Part shown: one piece after another, positions 25,792 to 34,151 of the stretch | Layout: each line of letters opens with the position of its first letter | Numbering within the stretch: the first letter of the stretch is position 1 | NCBI GenBank assembly: GCA_041391665.1 | Contig: JAWKNO010000001.1 | Coordinates: 2,170,001 to 2,234,000, forward strand | Origin: Bacteroidia bacterium | GTDB taxonomy: Bacteria > Bacteroidota > Bacteroidia > J057 | Direction of reading: 5' to 3' | Length of the DNA: 64,000 bases | Notes under the pieces: model-generated | What the model was told of the DNA's origin: nothing | Database searches by the model: none | Seen by the model: only the letters and a program-made list of their open reading frames with translations | Program-made: the position numbers and the translations under genes

Positions 25792-28700
25792 ACTTTCCCA
25801 CCACTTTCATGGTGCCATTCATCATGCGCCAATGTCCGGGAAATGTACAGATGAAAGGATAATCACCGGGCGTCGCCGGAGCCTGAAAACGAATTCTTAT
25901 TGTCTGCTTGGGATCCACCAGCCCGCTGGCATGGAGAACCTCCTTCATTTTGGGGATATACCCCTGTTCCATTCCTTTGGGATCTTGCGCGAGCTTGTCC
26001 GCTTCTGCACCCACCTTTTCCATAGAACCAGGCGCAAGAATCAGCAGATTGTGCTGAAGCAGGTCTGTATTTTCGAAGGAAATCTCCACCATCTCACCAG
26101 CAACAACGTTAAAGGTTTTCAGGTCATATTTCATCTGGTTGGCGATGGTTTTGATTGCGATCCTTTTTCCTGAAAAATCACCTTCCGGATTGATGAGTGT
26201 CTGTGGTCCGGAGTGATTTTGTCGAAAAGTCTCGACCAGCGGCGGCACCGCATGGTCTTTGGCTGCTTCCATAAAACCCTCCTGATGGGTATGTGCTGCG
26301 ACATAGAGCGCCTGTGAAAGCCATGGATCAGAAAGATTGATCTCGTCAGCAGTTGCTGCATAGAGGGCTCTGCCTGTCTCTTCTGCCGCTGGCATGTCTG
26401 CCAGGGCGAGGAAAGCGGCCAGCCGCGTATGAAGGTCGCTGTCAGCGACCAGCCCGGCTGCCATCAATTCATTTCTCGCCCACCAGGTCCTGGGTATGAC
26501 CTGCGCCGCCGCTTTGCGAACCCCTGCCGCCGGATGGCGGAGCGCGGCAATCACTACTTTATTGGCGGCATCATTGTTTCCACTCAACGCACCCAGCCCG
26601 TGAATCGTCCACAAGGCGTGGACTGCCGCGCCATTCAGACCGATTTCATCGACGGACTGGTCGTTGACCAGTTTGTAGAGTTCGCTCAGGACATCCTGAT
26701 CGCCTCTCTCAACCAGCAGCCGCTGGGCAGTCATTCGCCAGAAAAGATTATCGCTTTTGAGTGTTTTTACCAGTTGCGAAGGTTTGTCTTTCGACAGTGT
26801 AACGGGTTTGTACGCAGGCGCATTTTTATACATGATCCGGTAGATTCTCCCATGTTCCCGGTCCCTTAGGGGATTTATATGGGCATTTCCTTTGCCGTTT
26901 TCGGCCTGATAACCGCCTCGCTCCGGATTGGGGGTCGGGTTGTGCTGAATGATAAAGTTGTACCAGTCGAGTACCCACACCGCGCCATCAGGGCCGACTT
27001 CGGCGTGCACAGGCGCGACCCATTCATCCGAACTTGCAAGCAGGTTCCATCCATCGAGCGTTTTAAAGCCTGCACCGTCTTTCTCCAAAATGCCTTTGGC
27101 AAGCAGCCTTCCGGTCGGTTCGCAAACCATGGCGATGCGGTTCCAGTACTCCTGGGGAAAGGCTCTGGCGGTGTAAAGATTGTGACCTGCTGCCGCTGTA
27201 AATCCGCCAAAAACGTCCACCTGCCGGATATTTTTTGTAATTGGGTGGAAGGGATAATAAGCGGCAATTTTCTGACTTCCTTTTGCCTGTAGCCCCGGTA
27301 CTCCCTCAAAATAACGGTTGGGAATGCCCATATACCAGCTGTGTGCATTGTTGGCAGTCGAACCAAACACATCAAATGTCTCCGAAAATCCCAGCCCCCA
27401 CGTATTATTGCTGGTGGAGGTCAGAAATTCGAAGGAGGTGACGTCTGGTGTGAAATGGTAAAATCCCTGGCGGAATTTGTAGTCTTTTCCTGCAATGGTT
27501 CCCTCAAAACCGGAATAACCAACTGTTCCCCAAATCTGATTGTCAAAGCCGTATTTGAGGTTGGACGGGCCTGCGTGAGTATCAAATACACCCCAGCCGG
27601 TGATGATTTTTTCTTTTATATCGGCCTTGTCGTCGCCGTCGGTATCTTTCAAAAACAGAAAATCCGGTGCCTGGGAGATAATCGCTCCGCCATTTACCAG
27701 CACGATACCTGTGGGAATATTCAACCCTTCGGCAAACACGGTAAATTTATCCGCCTTACCATCTCCGTCGGTATCTTCGCAGATTTTGATACGGTCATCG
27801 CCTGATTCATTGTCGCGTACTTCATTGGGATAGTCAACGGTTTCAATCACCCAAAGCCTTCCTCTTTCGTCCCATGTCATCGCGATTGGATTGATTACGT
27901 CAGGTTCGCTGGCAAACAATTCAAGGTCAAACTGAGGCGGAACCTGAATAAACTTTTGTGATTCGGGCTGGGTAAAAGGCAGCTGATAAAGCGGCTGGGA
28001 GGGTCTTTTTTCGTAGTTGGCGATCGTTGCCCGCTCTTCGTATTGGTGTTCGGGAAAACTAAGTTGTGACCAGAGGTTGGTTACGCGTTCTCCCACTGCC
28101 CAAAGAATGCCCTGCTCCATAAGCGCATGAAAACCCGGATTGCTCCAGGTGCGTTCGTCGTGGCCATAGGCAGTATAAAAAACCCGTCCTTTACCGGCAT
28201 TGCGCACCCATGTCCAGGGTTCGCGGTGATCGCCTTCGACTCTTTCCATAAGTACTGTACGGTCAGGATTGAGTTTGTCGTGGACATAGGTTTCGTCCCA
28301 CGTTTCAAAAGGCTGGAGGTTTTTTGAGACGGGATGTTCGTGATTGATGATTTCGGCAGTAAAAACGGCCGTATCGTGGGACTTAAACTGTCCGCCTACC
28401 AGCGATACATATTCGGCAGAATTGCGGAAGCACCAGGAGGCGCAGTGAACAGGAATAAACCCTTTCCCACCATTGACAAAGTCGAGAAGTGCTTTTTCCT
28501 GAGAAGGGGTGATCGAGTCGTGATTGGCGTAAATAACCAGCCCGTCATACCAACTAAGGTTCTCGCCATTGAGATCATCGGGATTGCTGGTGTAAGTAAT
28601 GTTGATTCCTTTGTTGGAAAATGCATCTATCAGCAAGGGTGCATATTTGGCAGAGGGATGATGTTCGCTGTTGTGTCCGAGAAACAGGATTTCAATTTTT

Positions 28701-28840
28701 CGGGGTCGGTCATCGGCCCGTTTTCCCGGGGTGTTTTTGCAGGCTGTTAGTGAAAATATGATAGTCAGAATAACTGAAACGCCCAAAAGCACCTTAAAAG
28801 AACTAAGGCGTTGGTAGGAAATAGCAGGCAAATGATTCAT
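25784..28840 (-). CDS. ThuA / propeller dehydrogenase-like / azurin fusion protein
   Basis: A 1018-residue lipoprotein-like protein (hydrophobic N-terminus ending LTAC at about residue 34). Domains in order: ThuA-like fold (about 45-265), a six-bladed propeller of the membrane-bound dehydrogenase/PQQ-type (about 300-690) with an Asp-rich EDTDGDGKAD calcium-like loop and a second DTDGDDKAD, HEAT-like helices (about 715-890), and an azurin-type cupredoxin (about 910-1018). The copper ligands are visible as His930, Cys998, His1003 and Met1007 with the correct azurin spacing. It probably oxidises a sugar outside the cytoplasm and passes electrons to its own copper domain. No CxxCH haem site is present. 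Confidence 0.85.
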   Translation of the reverse strand: MNHLPAISYQRLSSFKVLLGVSVILTIIFSLTACKNTPGKRADDRPRKIEILFLGHNSEHHPSAKYAPLLIDAFSNKGINITYTSNPDDLNGENLSWYDGLVIYANHDSITPSQEKALLDFVNGGKGFIPVHCASWCFRNSAEYVSLVGGQFKSHDTAVFTAEIINHEHPVSKNLQPFETWDETYVHDKLNPDRTVLMERVEGDHREPWTWVRNAGKGRVFYTAYGHDERTWSNPGFHALMEQGILWAVGERVTNLWSQLSFPEHQYEERATIANYEKRPSQPLYQLPFTQPESQKFIQVPPQFDLELFASEPDVINPIAMTWDERGRLWVIETVDYPNEVRDNESGDDRIKICEDTDGDGKADKFTVFAEGLNIPTGIVLVNGGAIISQAPDFLFLKDTDGDDKADIKEKIITGWGVFDTHAGPSNLKYGFDNQIWGTVGYSGFEGTIAGKDYKFRQGFYHFTPDVTSFEFLTSTSNNTWGLGFSETFDVFGSTANNAHSWYMGIPNRYFEGVPGLQAKGSQKIAAYYPFHPITKNIRQVDVFGGFTAAAGHNLYTARAFPQEYWNRIAMVCEPTGRLLAKGILEKDGAGFKTLDGWNLLASSDEWVAPVHAEVGPDGAVWVLDWYNFIIQHNPTPNPERGGYQAENGKGNAHINPLRDREHGRIYRIMYKNAPAYKPVTLSKDKPSQLVKTLKSDNLFWRMTAQRLLVERGDQDVLSELYKLVNDQSVDEIGLNGAAVHALWTIHGLGALSGNNDAANKVVIAALRHPAAGVRKAAAQVIPRTWWARNELMAAGLVADSDLHTRLAAFLALADMPAAEETGRALYAATADEINLSDPWLSQALYVAAHTHQEGFMEAAKDHAVPPLVETFRQNHSGPQTLINPEGDFSGKRIAIKTIANQMKYDLKTFNVVAGEMVEISFENTDLLQHNLLILAPGSMEKVGAEADKLAQDPKGMEQGYIPKMKEVLHASGLVDPKQTIRIRFQAPATPGDYPFICTFPGHWRMMNGTMKVVGKSS

Positions 28841-29047
28841 AGCAAATAGTAGTAGATTATCGATAGCAAGTGAATAAATGTAACATCAATACCATGACAA
28901 TCCAAAATATGCGGAATCCATTTTTCTTTTAAGATATAGACTCAGATATGGTGTAAGATAGGAGAAGAGTTTGTGTTTTTGTGAAAAAAATAAAAATGCT
29001 TCTTGAATAATCAAATACACCTGCAATTACCCATAAACCAAAATTTC

Positions 29048-29536
29048 ATGAAAACAATTTATTTCCTTTTGCCATTATTGGTTTTTCGAATAACTGGCTT
29101 TGGGCAAAGTATTGAACCTACAGTCATCGGGGCTGCCGGTTCTTATCTTAGCGGAGCGAATGCCCAGCTCAGTTTTACCGTCGGAGAAATGATGGTAGAG
29201 ACCTATTTGTCTGCCGACCATATCATTTCGCAGGGGTTTCACCAGCCCTTTGATTATTTTGTTGGTATTGAAGAGGATGATTACCATTTGGGGATTTCCA
29301 TCTATCCTAATCCCACCCGTGATATACTGATTGTAGAAGCCGGCGATCACACCGAAAATCTGGATTTACAATTATATGATATGCAAGGTAAAATGCTTGC
29401 GACCGACAAAATGTTACCAGGGACTTCCCGGTTTGAACTCTCTATGCAAGCGTATTCAGATGGCGTTTATTTGCTGCATGTGATCTCCGGAAATCGCAGC
29501 CAAAAGGCGATCTACAAAATCCAAAAAGTCAATTAA
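29048..29536 (+). CDS. Short type IX secreted protein
   Basis: About 162 residues. The ATG at 29048 starts a normal signal peptide (ending FGQ at about residue 20); a TTG start 45 bases upstream is unlikely. The short mature part contains SYLSGANAQLSFTVGEMMVETY, found in many Bacteroidota proteins just before a sorting domain, and then a T9SS type A sorting domain (IYPNPTRD, VYLLHV, KAIYKIQKVN). It is almost nothing but a secretion tail. The S74-type gene begins 52 bases downstream, so the two are likely co-expressed surface proteins. Confidence 0.85.
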   Translation: MKTIYFLLPLLVFRITGFGQSIEPTVIGAAGSYLSGANAQLSFTVGEMMVETYLSADHIISQGFHQPFDYFVGIEEDDYHLGISIYPNPTRDILIVEAGDHTENLDLQLYDMQGKMLATDKMLPGTSRFELSMQAYSDGVYLLHVISGNRSQKAIYKIQKVN

Positions 29537-29588
29537 CCACATGAATTTTTCAGTAAGGCCTATTCTCAACCTAAATAAAACCAACAAC

Positions 29589-31175
29589 ATGAAAAAGGTA
29601 ATTACCTCCTTATTCTTTTTGCTCTGTATTGTCTTTTCATTTGCACAATCACCTGCCCTGCTAAACTATCAGGGTATCGCCCGCGATAATTTGGGGAATC
29701 CGTATATTTCCACAACTATTAGCCTTCGGATCAGTATTCGGGAGACTTCTGCAGCTGGCACAGTTGTATATCAGGAAACGCACACTCCCGACACCAATCC
29801 CCTGGGGCTTTTTAACGTAAGTGTCGGTGCCGGAACCGTTGTTTCTGGTGATTTTAGCGCTATTACCTGGGAGTCAGCAGCCTTCTTCATGGAGGTAGAA
29901 CTTGACCCGACAGGAGGTTCTTCTTTCCAGTCTGTAGGCGTGAGCCAGCTCCTTTCCGTGCCCTATGCCTTACATGCCTCCACGGTAAGTAATGCAGATG
30001 ATGCTGATGCAGACCCTACCAATGAGTTGCAGGATTGGAGCACACTGCCTGGTATTCCTGCCGGATTTGCAGATAATGTGGATGATGTGGACGATGCCGA
30101 CTCAGACCCCACCAATGAATTGCAGGATTGGACTACGCTGCCAGGTATTCCTGCAGGTTTTGCCGATAATGTGGATGATGTGAATGATGCGGATGCGGAT
30201 TCTACGAATGAATTGCAGGACTTGATATTAAATGGAGACACCCTCTCCATTACAAACGGAAACTTTGTGCTCCTGCCTACGGCTAGCGGCGGTGGTGGCT
30301 GGACCGCAAACGGGAATAATATCTATAACAGCAATACCGGTGGGTTTGTAGGTGTTGGTACTACTAATCCTTTAAACCTGTTCACCGTTGGAGATACCGG
30401 CCTTTTCCGCGCAGCCTTCGGGCATTCCGGAAATTTTAATGAGATAGAGTCCGGTCGCCTGGTATTTACGGAAGACATCGCCTTTAATGGCACCTGCGGC
30501 TTTGAGTTTCACCATAATGGTGCAGAAAATACACTTTCAGTGGTTTCGGGATGTACCACTTTGGGCGACACATCATTGGTGCTGACCCGAACCGGAGAGA
30601 TGAGGATCCCCGAGCGGGTAAAAATAGGTGAAAACTCAAACCCATTAGCAGATGTCCATATCAAACAAAGTTCTGACGGAACTTCGCCCTCAGGTGCAGG
30701 TATTCGGCTGGAGGAAGGAACTACTACCAATTTGTGGCAGGTGTGGTCTGGAGCGAGCTTATTGCGGTTTGCCTATAATGGGACTCAGGTCGGCTACATT
30801 GACAATGCGACCGGTGCTTATACCCAGACTTCAGATTTCAGGTACAAGTCCGAAATAAGCCCTATGGAAGATGTGCTGTCCGGAGTAAGGCAGTTGCGTC
30901 CGGTGGAATACTATTACAACCATCATAAAGAAGGATTTAAGGCAAAAGGATTTATTGCACAGGAAGTAGGCGAAGTTTTCCCTGAACTGGTGAGTCATTC
31001 ACCCGGGTCGGATAAACTGGCGCTGGCTTATAGTAACTTTAGTGTACTTGCCATTAAGGCTATTCAGGAACAACAGGAGATCATTGATTCCCAGCAATCA
31101 CAGATCGACGAACTGAAGGCCCAGGTTGAAGAATTGATGGAACTGAAAGCACTCGTGGAGGAATTGCTGAAATAG
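29589..31175 (+). CDS. Tail-fibre-like secreted protein with S74 chaperone domain
   Basis: About 528 residues from the ATG at 29589, which starts a signal peptide ending FSFAQ; an ATG at 29541 would add 16 residues in front of it. The N-terminal part (SPALLNYQGIARDNLGNPY, then SVPYALHA) is common in Bacteroidota surface proteins. Residues about 138-212 contain a 31-residue repeat. The C-terminal region is the intramolecular chaperone autoprocessing (peptidase S74) domain of phage tail spikes: SDFRYK with the self-cleavage Ser, LRPVEYYY and KGFIAQEVGEVFPELV, followed by a Gln/Leu-rich coiled coil. It probably trimerises. A strong terminator follows. Confidence 0.88.
   Translation: MKKVITSLFFLLCIVFSFAQSPALLNYQGIARDNLGNPYISTTISLRISIRETSAAGTVVYQETHTPDTNPLGLFNVSVGAGTVVSGDFSAITWESAAFFMEVELDPTGGSSFQSVGVSQLLSVPYALHASTVSNADDADADPTNELQDWSTLPGIPAGFADNVDDVDDADSDPTNELQDWTTLPGIPAGFADNVDDVNDADADSTNELQDLILNGDTLSITNGNFVLLPTASGGGGWTANGNNIYNSNTGGFVGVGTTNPLNLFTVGDTGLFRAAFGHSGNFNEIESGRLVFTEDIAFNGTCGFEFHHNGAENTLSVVSGCTTLGDTSLVLTRTGEMRIPERVKIGENSNPLADVHIKQSSDGTSPSGAGIRLEEGTTTNLWQVWSGASLLRFAYNGTQVGYIDNATGAYTQTSDFRYKSEISPMEDVLSGVRQLRPVEYYYNHHKEGFKAKGFIAQEVGEVFPELVSHSPGSDKLALAYSNFSVLAIKAIQEQQEIIDSQQSQIDELKAQVEELMELKALVEELLK
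30000..30221 (+). repeat. 93-bp in-frame coding repeat in the S74 protein
   Basis: Units 30000-30092 and 30093-30185 encode near-identical 31-residue segments (D-rich, with TNELQDW, LPGIPAGFADNV); a third, truncated unit runs 30186-30221. The period, measured between the aatga words at 30021, 30114 and 30207, is exactly 93. The units differ mainly at synonymous positions, so this is a selected protein repeat rather than a very recent duplication. Confidence 0.9.
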
Positions 31176-31192
31176 AGATAAAGTGAATTGGA

Positions 31193-31240
31193 AAATCCGG
31201 GTTCAGTGCTGATTGTCAGAGCTGAACCCGGATTTGTATT
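31193..31240 (+). terminator. Hairpin terminator after the S74 gene
   Basis: The arms 31193-31206 (aaatccgggttcag) and 31222-31235 are perfect reverse complements of 14 bases with a 15-base loop, followed by gtatttt. It begins 17 bases after the stop of the S74 gene. Because it lies inside the long TTG-started frame at 31188, it also supports the downstream start for the next gene. Confidence 0.85.
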
Positions 31241-31292
31241 TTGGGAAAATACAATATATTTTATCCTTCATTTTATCCCTTTCCGCAGCTTT

Positions 31293-31556
31293 ATGAAAGA
31301 GCAAAACTCCTTTTCAGTAACGGGCACCGCACAAAACAGCAAAGCCGGTGCTGTGGTTATTTCAGCCAATCAGGAAGTATATTACCTTGAAGGGATCGAC
31401 CATTGGGATGAGGAGCAAATCGGAAGGGAAATTCAGGTTTCGGGAGAATTGGTTACGGAGAATTTTGGCCAGGAATATCTGAGAAACGAAAAAGGAGAAT
31501 GGAGCCAGGGAATTGCCGGCGAAAAACACACGATCCTCAGACCCGTCTGGCGCTGA
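31293..31556 (+). CDS. Small hypothetical protein, possibly OB-fold-like
   Basis: About 87 residues from the ATG at 31293 to TGA at 31554-31556. I do not recognise a family. The pattern SFSVTGTAQNSKAGAVVISANQ, YYLEGIDHWDEEQIGREIQVSGELV looks like a small beta barrel of the kind annotated as DUF4920/OB-like in Bacteroidota, which is only a resemblance. No signal peptide. It stands alone between a terminator and the 51-bp repeats. Confidence 0.6.
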   Translation: MKEQNSFSVTGTAQNSKAGAVVISANQEVYYLEGIDHWDEEQIGREIQVSGELVTENFGQEYLRNEKGEWSQGIAGEKHTILRPVWR

Positions 31557-31572
31557 GGATTGAGGCACAATC

Positions 31573-31638
31573 TTATTCAGTAAATAAGTCTTCCAGTGTC
31601 AGTTCGTTGATCGTCTTCACTTGTACCTTTTCAATAAG
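31573..31638 (-). pseudogene. Possible remnant of a gene end on the minus strand
   Basis: Read on the minus strand, 31638 down to a TAA at 31573-31575 encodes LIEKVQVKTINELTLEDLFTE, which looks like a plausible protein C-terminus. It has no start codon: the frame runs back into the 51-bp repeats and meets a TAA at 31669-31671. It may be the end of a small gene whose body was replaced by repeat expansion. It could equally be chance. Confidence 0.25.
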
Positions 31639-31812
31639 ATAAAGCCAAATCCAGCCTTCAATCCGGCTTTAAGTGGTAAAAAAAGTGAGATAAAGCCAAA
31701 TCCAACCTTCAATCCGGCTTTAAGTGGTAAAAAAAGTGAGATAAAGCCAAATCCAGCCTTCAATCCGGCTTTAAGTGGTAAAAAAAGTGAGATAAAGCCG
31801 AATCCAGCTTTG
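31638..31812. repeat. 51-bp tandem repeat (three full copies plus a partial fourth)
   Basis: Full copies start at 31638, 31689 and 31740, each 51 bases beginning gataaagcc; a partial copy starts at 31791. Copy 2 differs from copies 1 and 3 by one visible base (tccaacc for tccagcc), and the partial copy diverges after aaagccgaatccagcttt. Each unit holds a short inverted element, aaagcc ... ggcttt, about 30 bases across, and a run of A. The repeats fill most of the only gene-free stretch longer than 300 bases (31557-31875). There is no spacer variation, so this is a minisatellite, not CRISPR. Confidence 0.92.
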
Positions 31813-31875
31813 CGGTCATTTATACACTTTTATCCAAATTTCCCTTAAATTGGATCAGCTATATACTACTGACTC

Positions 31876-33036
31876 ATGAAACCAGAAGAAAAAAAGCCTT
31901 CCCTCTCCCTCAGCCGGCGGCAATTTACCCGCACCCTTACAGGAAGTCTGCTCGGCGCAGGACTCCTTTCCTCAGACTCCGCAAATGCTGCGGAAACGCC
32001 TCCCCAACCCCGCAAAAATACCCGCCACCATGTCGGGGGGGACTACCACGTCGTCATGTCTGACGACGACCATGACTGGAACGAACGCCAGCGGTTCTGG
32101 ACCAACTCCCGCAATTTTGAATACCATGCCCGCTGCGGTGTCAGACATTTTACCAATATCATGAGTGGTGTTTGGAACGCCGACGAAATGAAACGCTGGA
32201 AAGATGACTGCGACAAATACGGAACAGTCTGGGAAGCCATACGCATGGACTCTGCGTACATTTACCTCAAACCCGGCCCGGAGCGTGACAAAAAACTCGA
32301 AGAAATCGCCGCCAACATCCAAAAGGCTTCTAAAGTCGGAGTAAAGGTAATCACCATGCACTGGACACTGATTCCCATCCGGCGAAACGGCCATACACCG
32401 GGGCGCGGAGGCTCCAGCTACCATTCCTTCAAACTCGAAGATAACTGGAAAGACCTTCCGGTTGGATCTCATGGTATCGTAAGCTATGACGATTATTGGG
32501 AAAGGATTACATATTTCCTCAAGACGCTTATTCCCGTCTGTGAGGAATATGATGTCAGGCTGGCGATTCACCCCTACGACCCTCCGGGTCTTCCCCGTGG
32601 TTATCAGGGTGTTGATAACTGGGACGCAGCGCCTGCTTCCGTTTTTGATTCGCTCAAAAAGTACGAATCCATCGTGGACAGCCCCTACAATGGATTTCAG
32701 CTTTGTCTGGGTACAATTATGGAGGGGTTGGAAAACCCTAAAACTGAACTGCTTCCTATCGTGAAGTATTTTGCCAAAAAGAAAAAAATCTACCAGATCC
32801 ACATGCGAAATATCCGCGGCGGCCTCCACGATTTTCAGGAAGTATATATCGATGAAGGCGAAGCTGATTTTATTGAAGTGGTTCGAATTCTTCGCGATGC
32901 AGATTATGAATGGTCCATTTGCCCTGACCATGTGCCTACGCATCCTGATGATCCACGCGGTTACCAGGCATTTGCACAGGCTTTCGGCTATATCCAAAGT
33001 CTGATTGACGCCGCCAATGCCGAGGTAAAAGGATAA
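31876..33036 (+). CDS. Tat-exported mannonate dehydratase-like TIM-barrel protein
   Basis: A 386-residue protein with a twin-arginine signal (LSRRQFTRTLTG, hydrophobic to about residue 35) and a His-rich segment after it. The body is a xylose-isomerase-like TIM barrel resembling mannonate dehydratase (UxuA): IAHPYD-type residues in LAIHPYDPPGLPRGYQG, LCLGTIMEG, IYQIHMRNIRGG and the metal-site ICPDHVP near the C-terminus. UxuA converts D-mannonate to 2-keto-3-deoxygluconate, but export by Tat is unusual for it and a related sugar-acid reaction is possible. It heads a three-gene operon; the next gene begins 21 bases downstream. Confidence 0.78.
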   Translation: MKPEEKKPSLSLSRRQFTRTLTGSLLGAGLLSSDSANAAETPPQPRKNTRHHVGGDYHVVMSDDDHDWNERQRFWTNSRNFEYHARCGVRHFTNIMSGVWNADEMKRWKDDCDKYGTVWEAIRMDSAYIYLKPGPERDKKLEEIAANIQKASKVGVKVITMHWTLIPIRRNGHTPGRGGSSYHSFKLEDNWKDLPVGSHGIVSYDDYWERITYFLKTLIPVCEEYDVRLAIHPYDPPGLPRGYQGVDNWDAAPASVFDSLKKYESIVDSPYNGFQLCLGTIMEGLENPKTELLPIVKYFAKKKKIYQIHMRNIRGGLHDFQEVYIDEGEADFIEVVRILRDADYEWSICPDHVPTHPDDPRGYQAFAQAFGYIQSLIDAANAEVKG

Positions 33037-33056
33037 TCGCTGCTAAAATTAATCCC

Positions 33057-34151
33057 ATGAGAAGATACTGCTTTCTTCTGTTGATGTTTTTTACGCTCCG
33101 CCTGACCGCCCAGCCTGCCGATACGGTCCGGATTTCCCTTAATGCCATTGCCGGTCTTCAATACGACCAGGTGCGGTTTGCGGTCAAACCCGGAGCGATA
33201 GTAAAAATTGTCCTCACCAACCGCGACGAAATGAACCACAACCTGGTGTTTACCCGCCCCGAAAAACGCATAGAAGTTGTGGAAGCTGCCATTGCCATGG
33301 GCAATCAGGGGCCGTCGCAAAACTATGTTCCGAATTCGTCTGAAGTATTGGCATTTATTCCATTGCTGGAACCGGGAAAAACAGACTCCGTCATCATGAA
33401 AGTGCCGGGGAAAACGGGTATTTATCCGTATGTATGTACCTTTCCCGGCCATGGGTTTGCGATGTACGGTGCGATGTATGTAACCTACGGCAATCTTCCC
33501 TCTGCTGCTGATGATCCTAATATCCCGCTTGCCCGCCGCAAAGATACGCCTGAGCCCGCCCGCCATGATCATATGGCTCCCTCCGGTCATCCATATCAGC
33601 CCTCACCACCTTTTTTCTATCGGGTGTTGATGCCTGATGCCGGTCCGGCAGCGATTGCGGTCAGCCTTCCGCAGGAATTGTCCTATTGCTGGGATGCCGG
33701 TACTTGCCGCCTGCGTTATGCCTGGAGTGGTGGTTTTCTGGACATGAATGATTACTGGAACATCAAAGGCGAACTCAGCGCCCGAATCCTCGGGACGATT
33801 TTTTACCGCGACAAAACCACTTTTCCTTTGCGAACAGGAACGCCAGATCATATTCCCGTTGTGGAATTTAAAGGATACCAGTTGATTCGCCAGTATCCGG
33901 AATTTCATTATTTATTAGACGGAATGGATGTGTACGAACTGATTCAGCCGAAAACCGACGGATCGGGTTTGGTGAGAATATTCCGGATTCCCTCTGCGCA
34001 GCAGTCCGTGTGGTTTGTCCATGGTTTGGAAGACGGTGTTGCCTACGAATCTTCAGTCGGGAAATGGAATGGCGAAAAACTACTCCTGTCACCCACAGAT
34101 GCAAAAAAAATTGTTATTACCATGACCAAAGCTGAGGGGCAAAAACCATGA
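33057..34151 (+). CDS. Secreted azurin-like cupredoxin with C-terminal extension
   Basis: A 364-residue protein with a signal peptide (residues 1-19, LTAQ). Residues about 22-145 form an azurin/plastocyanin-like domain with type 1 copper ligands His61, Cys127, His132 and Met136, in the same Cys-x4-His-x3-Met spacing as the azurin domain of the fusion protein at 25784-28840. A linker rich in Pro and His leads to an extra domain of about 170 residues (about 185-355) that I do not recognise. It should carry electrons for the next gene product. Its last four bases overlap the next start (ATGA). Confidence 0.85.
   Translation: MRRYCFLLLMFFTLRLTAQPADTVRISLNAIAGLQYDQVRFAVKPGAIVKIVLTNRDEMNHNLVFTRPEKRIEVVEAAIAMGNQGPSQNYVPNSSEVLAFIPLLEPGKTDSVIMKVPGKTGIYPYVCTFPGHGFAMYGAMYVTYGNLPSAADDPNIPLARRKDTPEPARHDHMAPSGHPYQPSPPFFYRVLMPDAGPAAIAVSLPQELSYCWDAGTCRLRYAWSGGFLDMNDYWNIKGELSARILGTIFYRDKTTFPLRTGTPDHIPVVEFKGYQLIRQYPEFHYLLDGMDVYELIQPKTDGSGLVRIFRIPSAQQSVWFVHGLEDGVAYESSVGKWNGEKLLLSPTDAKKIVITMTKAEGQKP

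Noticed and set aside
31188..31292. Upstream TTG start for the small protein at 31293
   Set aside because: The extension runs through a perfect 14-base terminator hairpin.
31638..31812. CRISPR array
   Set aside because: The units are contiguous with no unique spacers, and there are no cas genes in the window.
31621..31848. A 75-codon frame through the 51-bp repeats
   Set aside because: It opens only because the repeat period is a multiple of 3; it has a TTG start and low-complexity product, and no homology can be suggested.
31972..32997. 341-codon open frame on the minus strand
   Set aside because: It is the antisense of the mannonate-dehydratase-like gene, which has a Tat signal and a recognisable fold.
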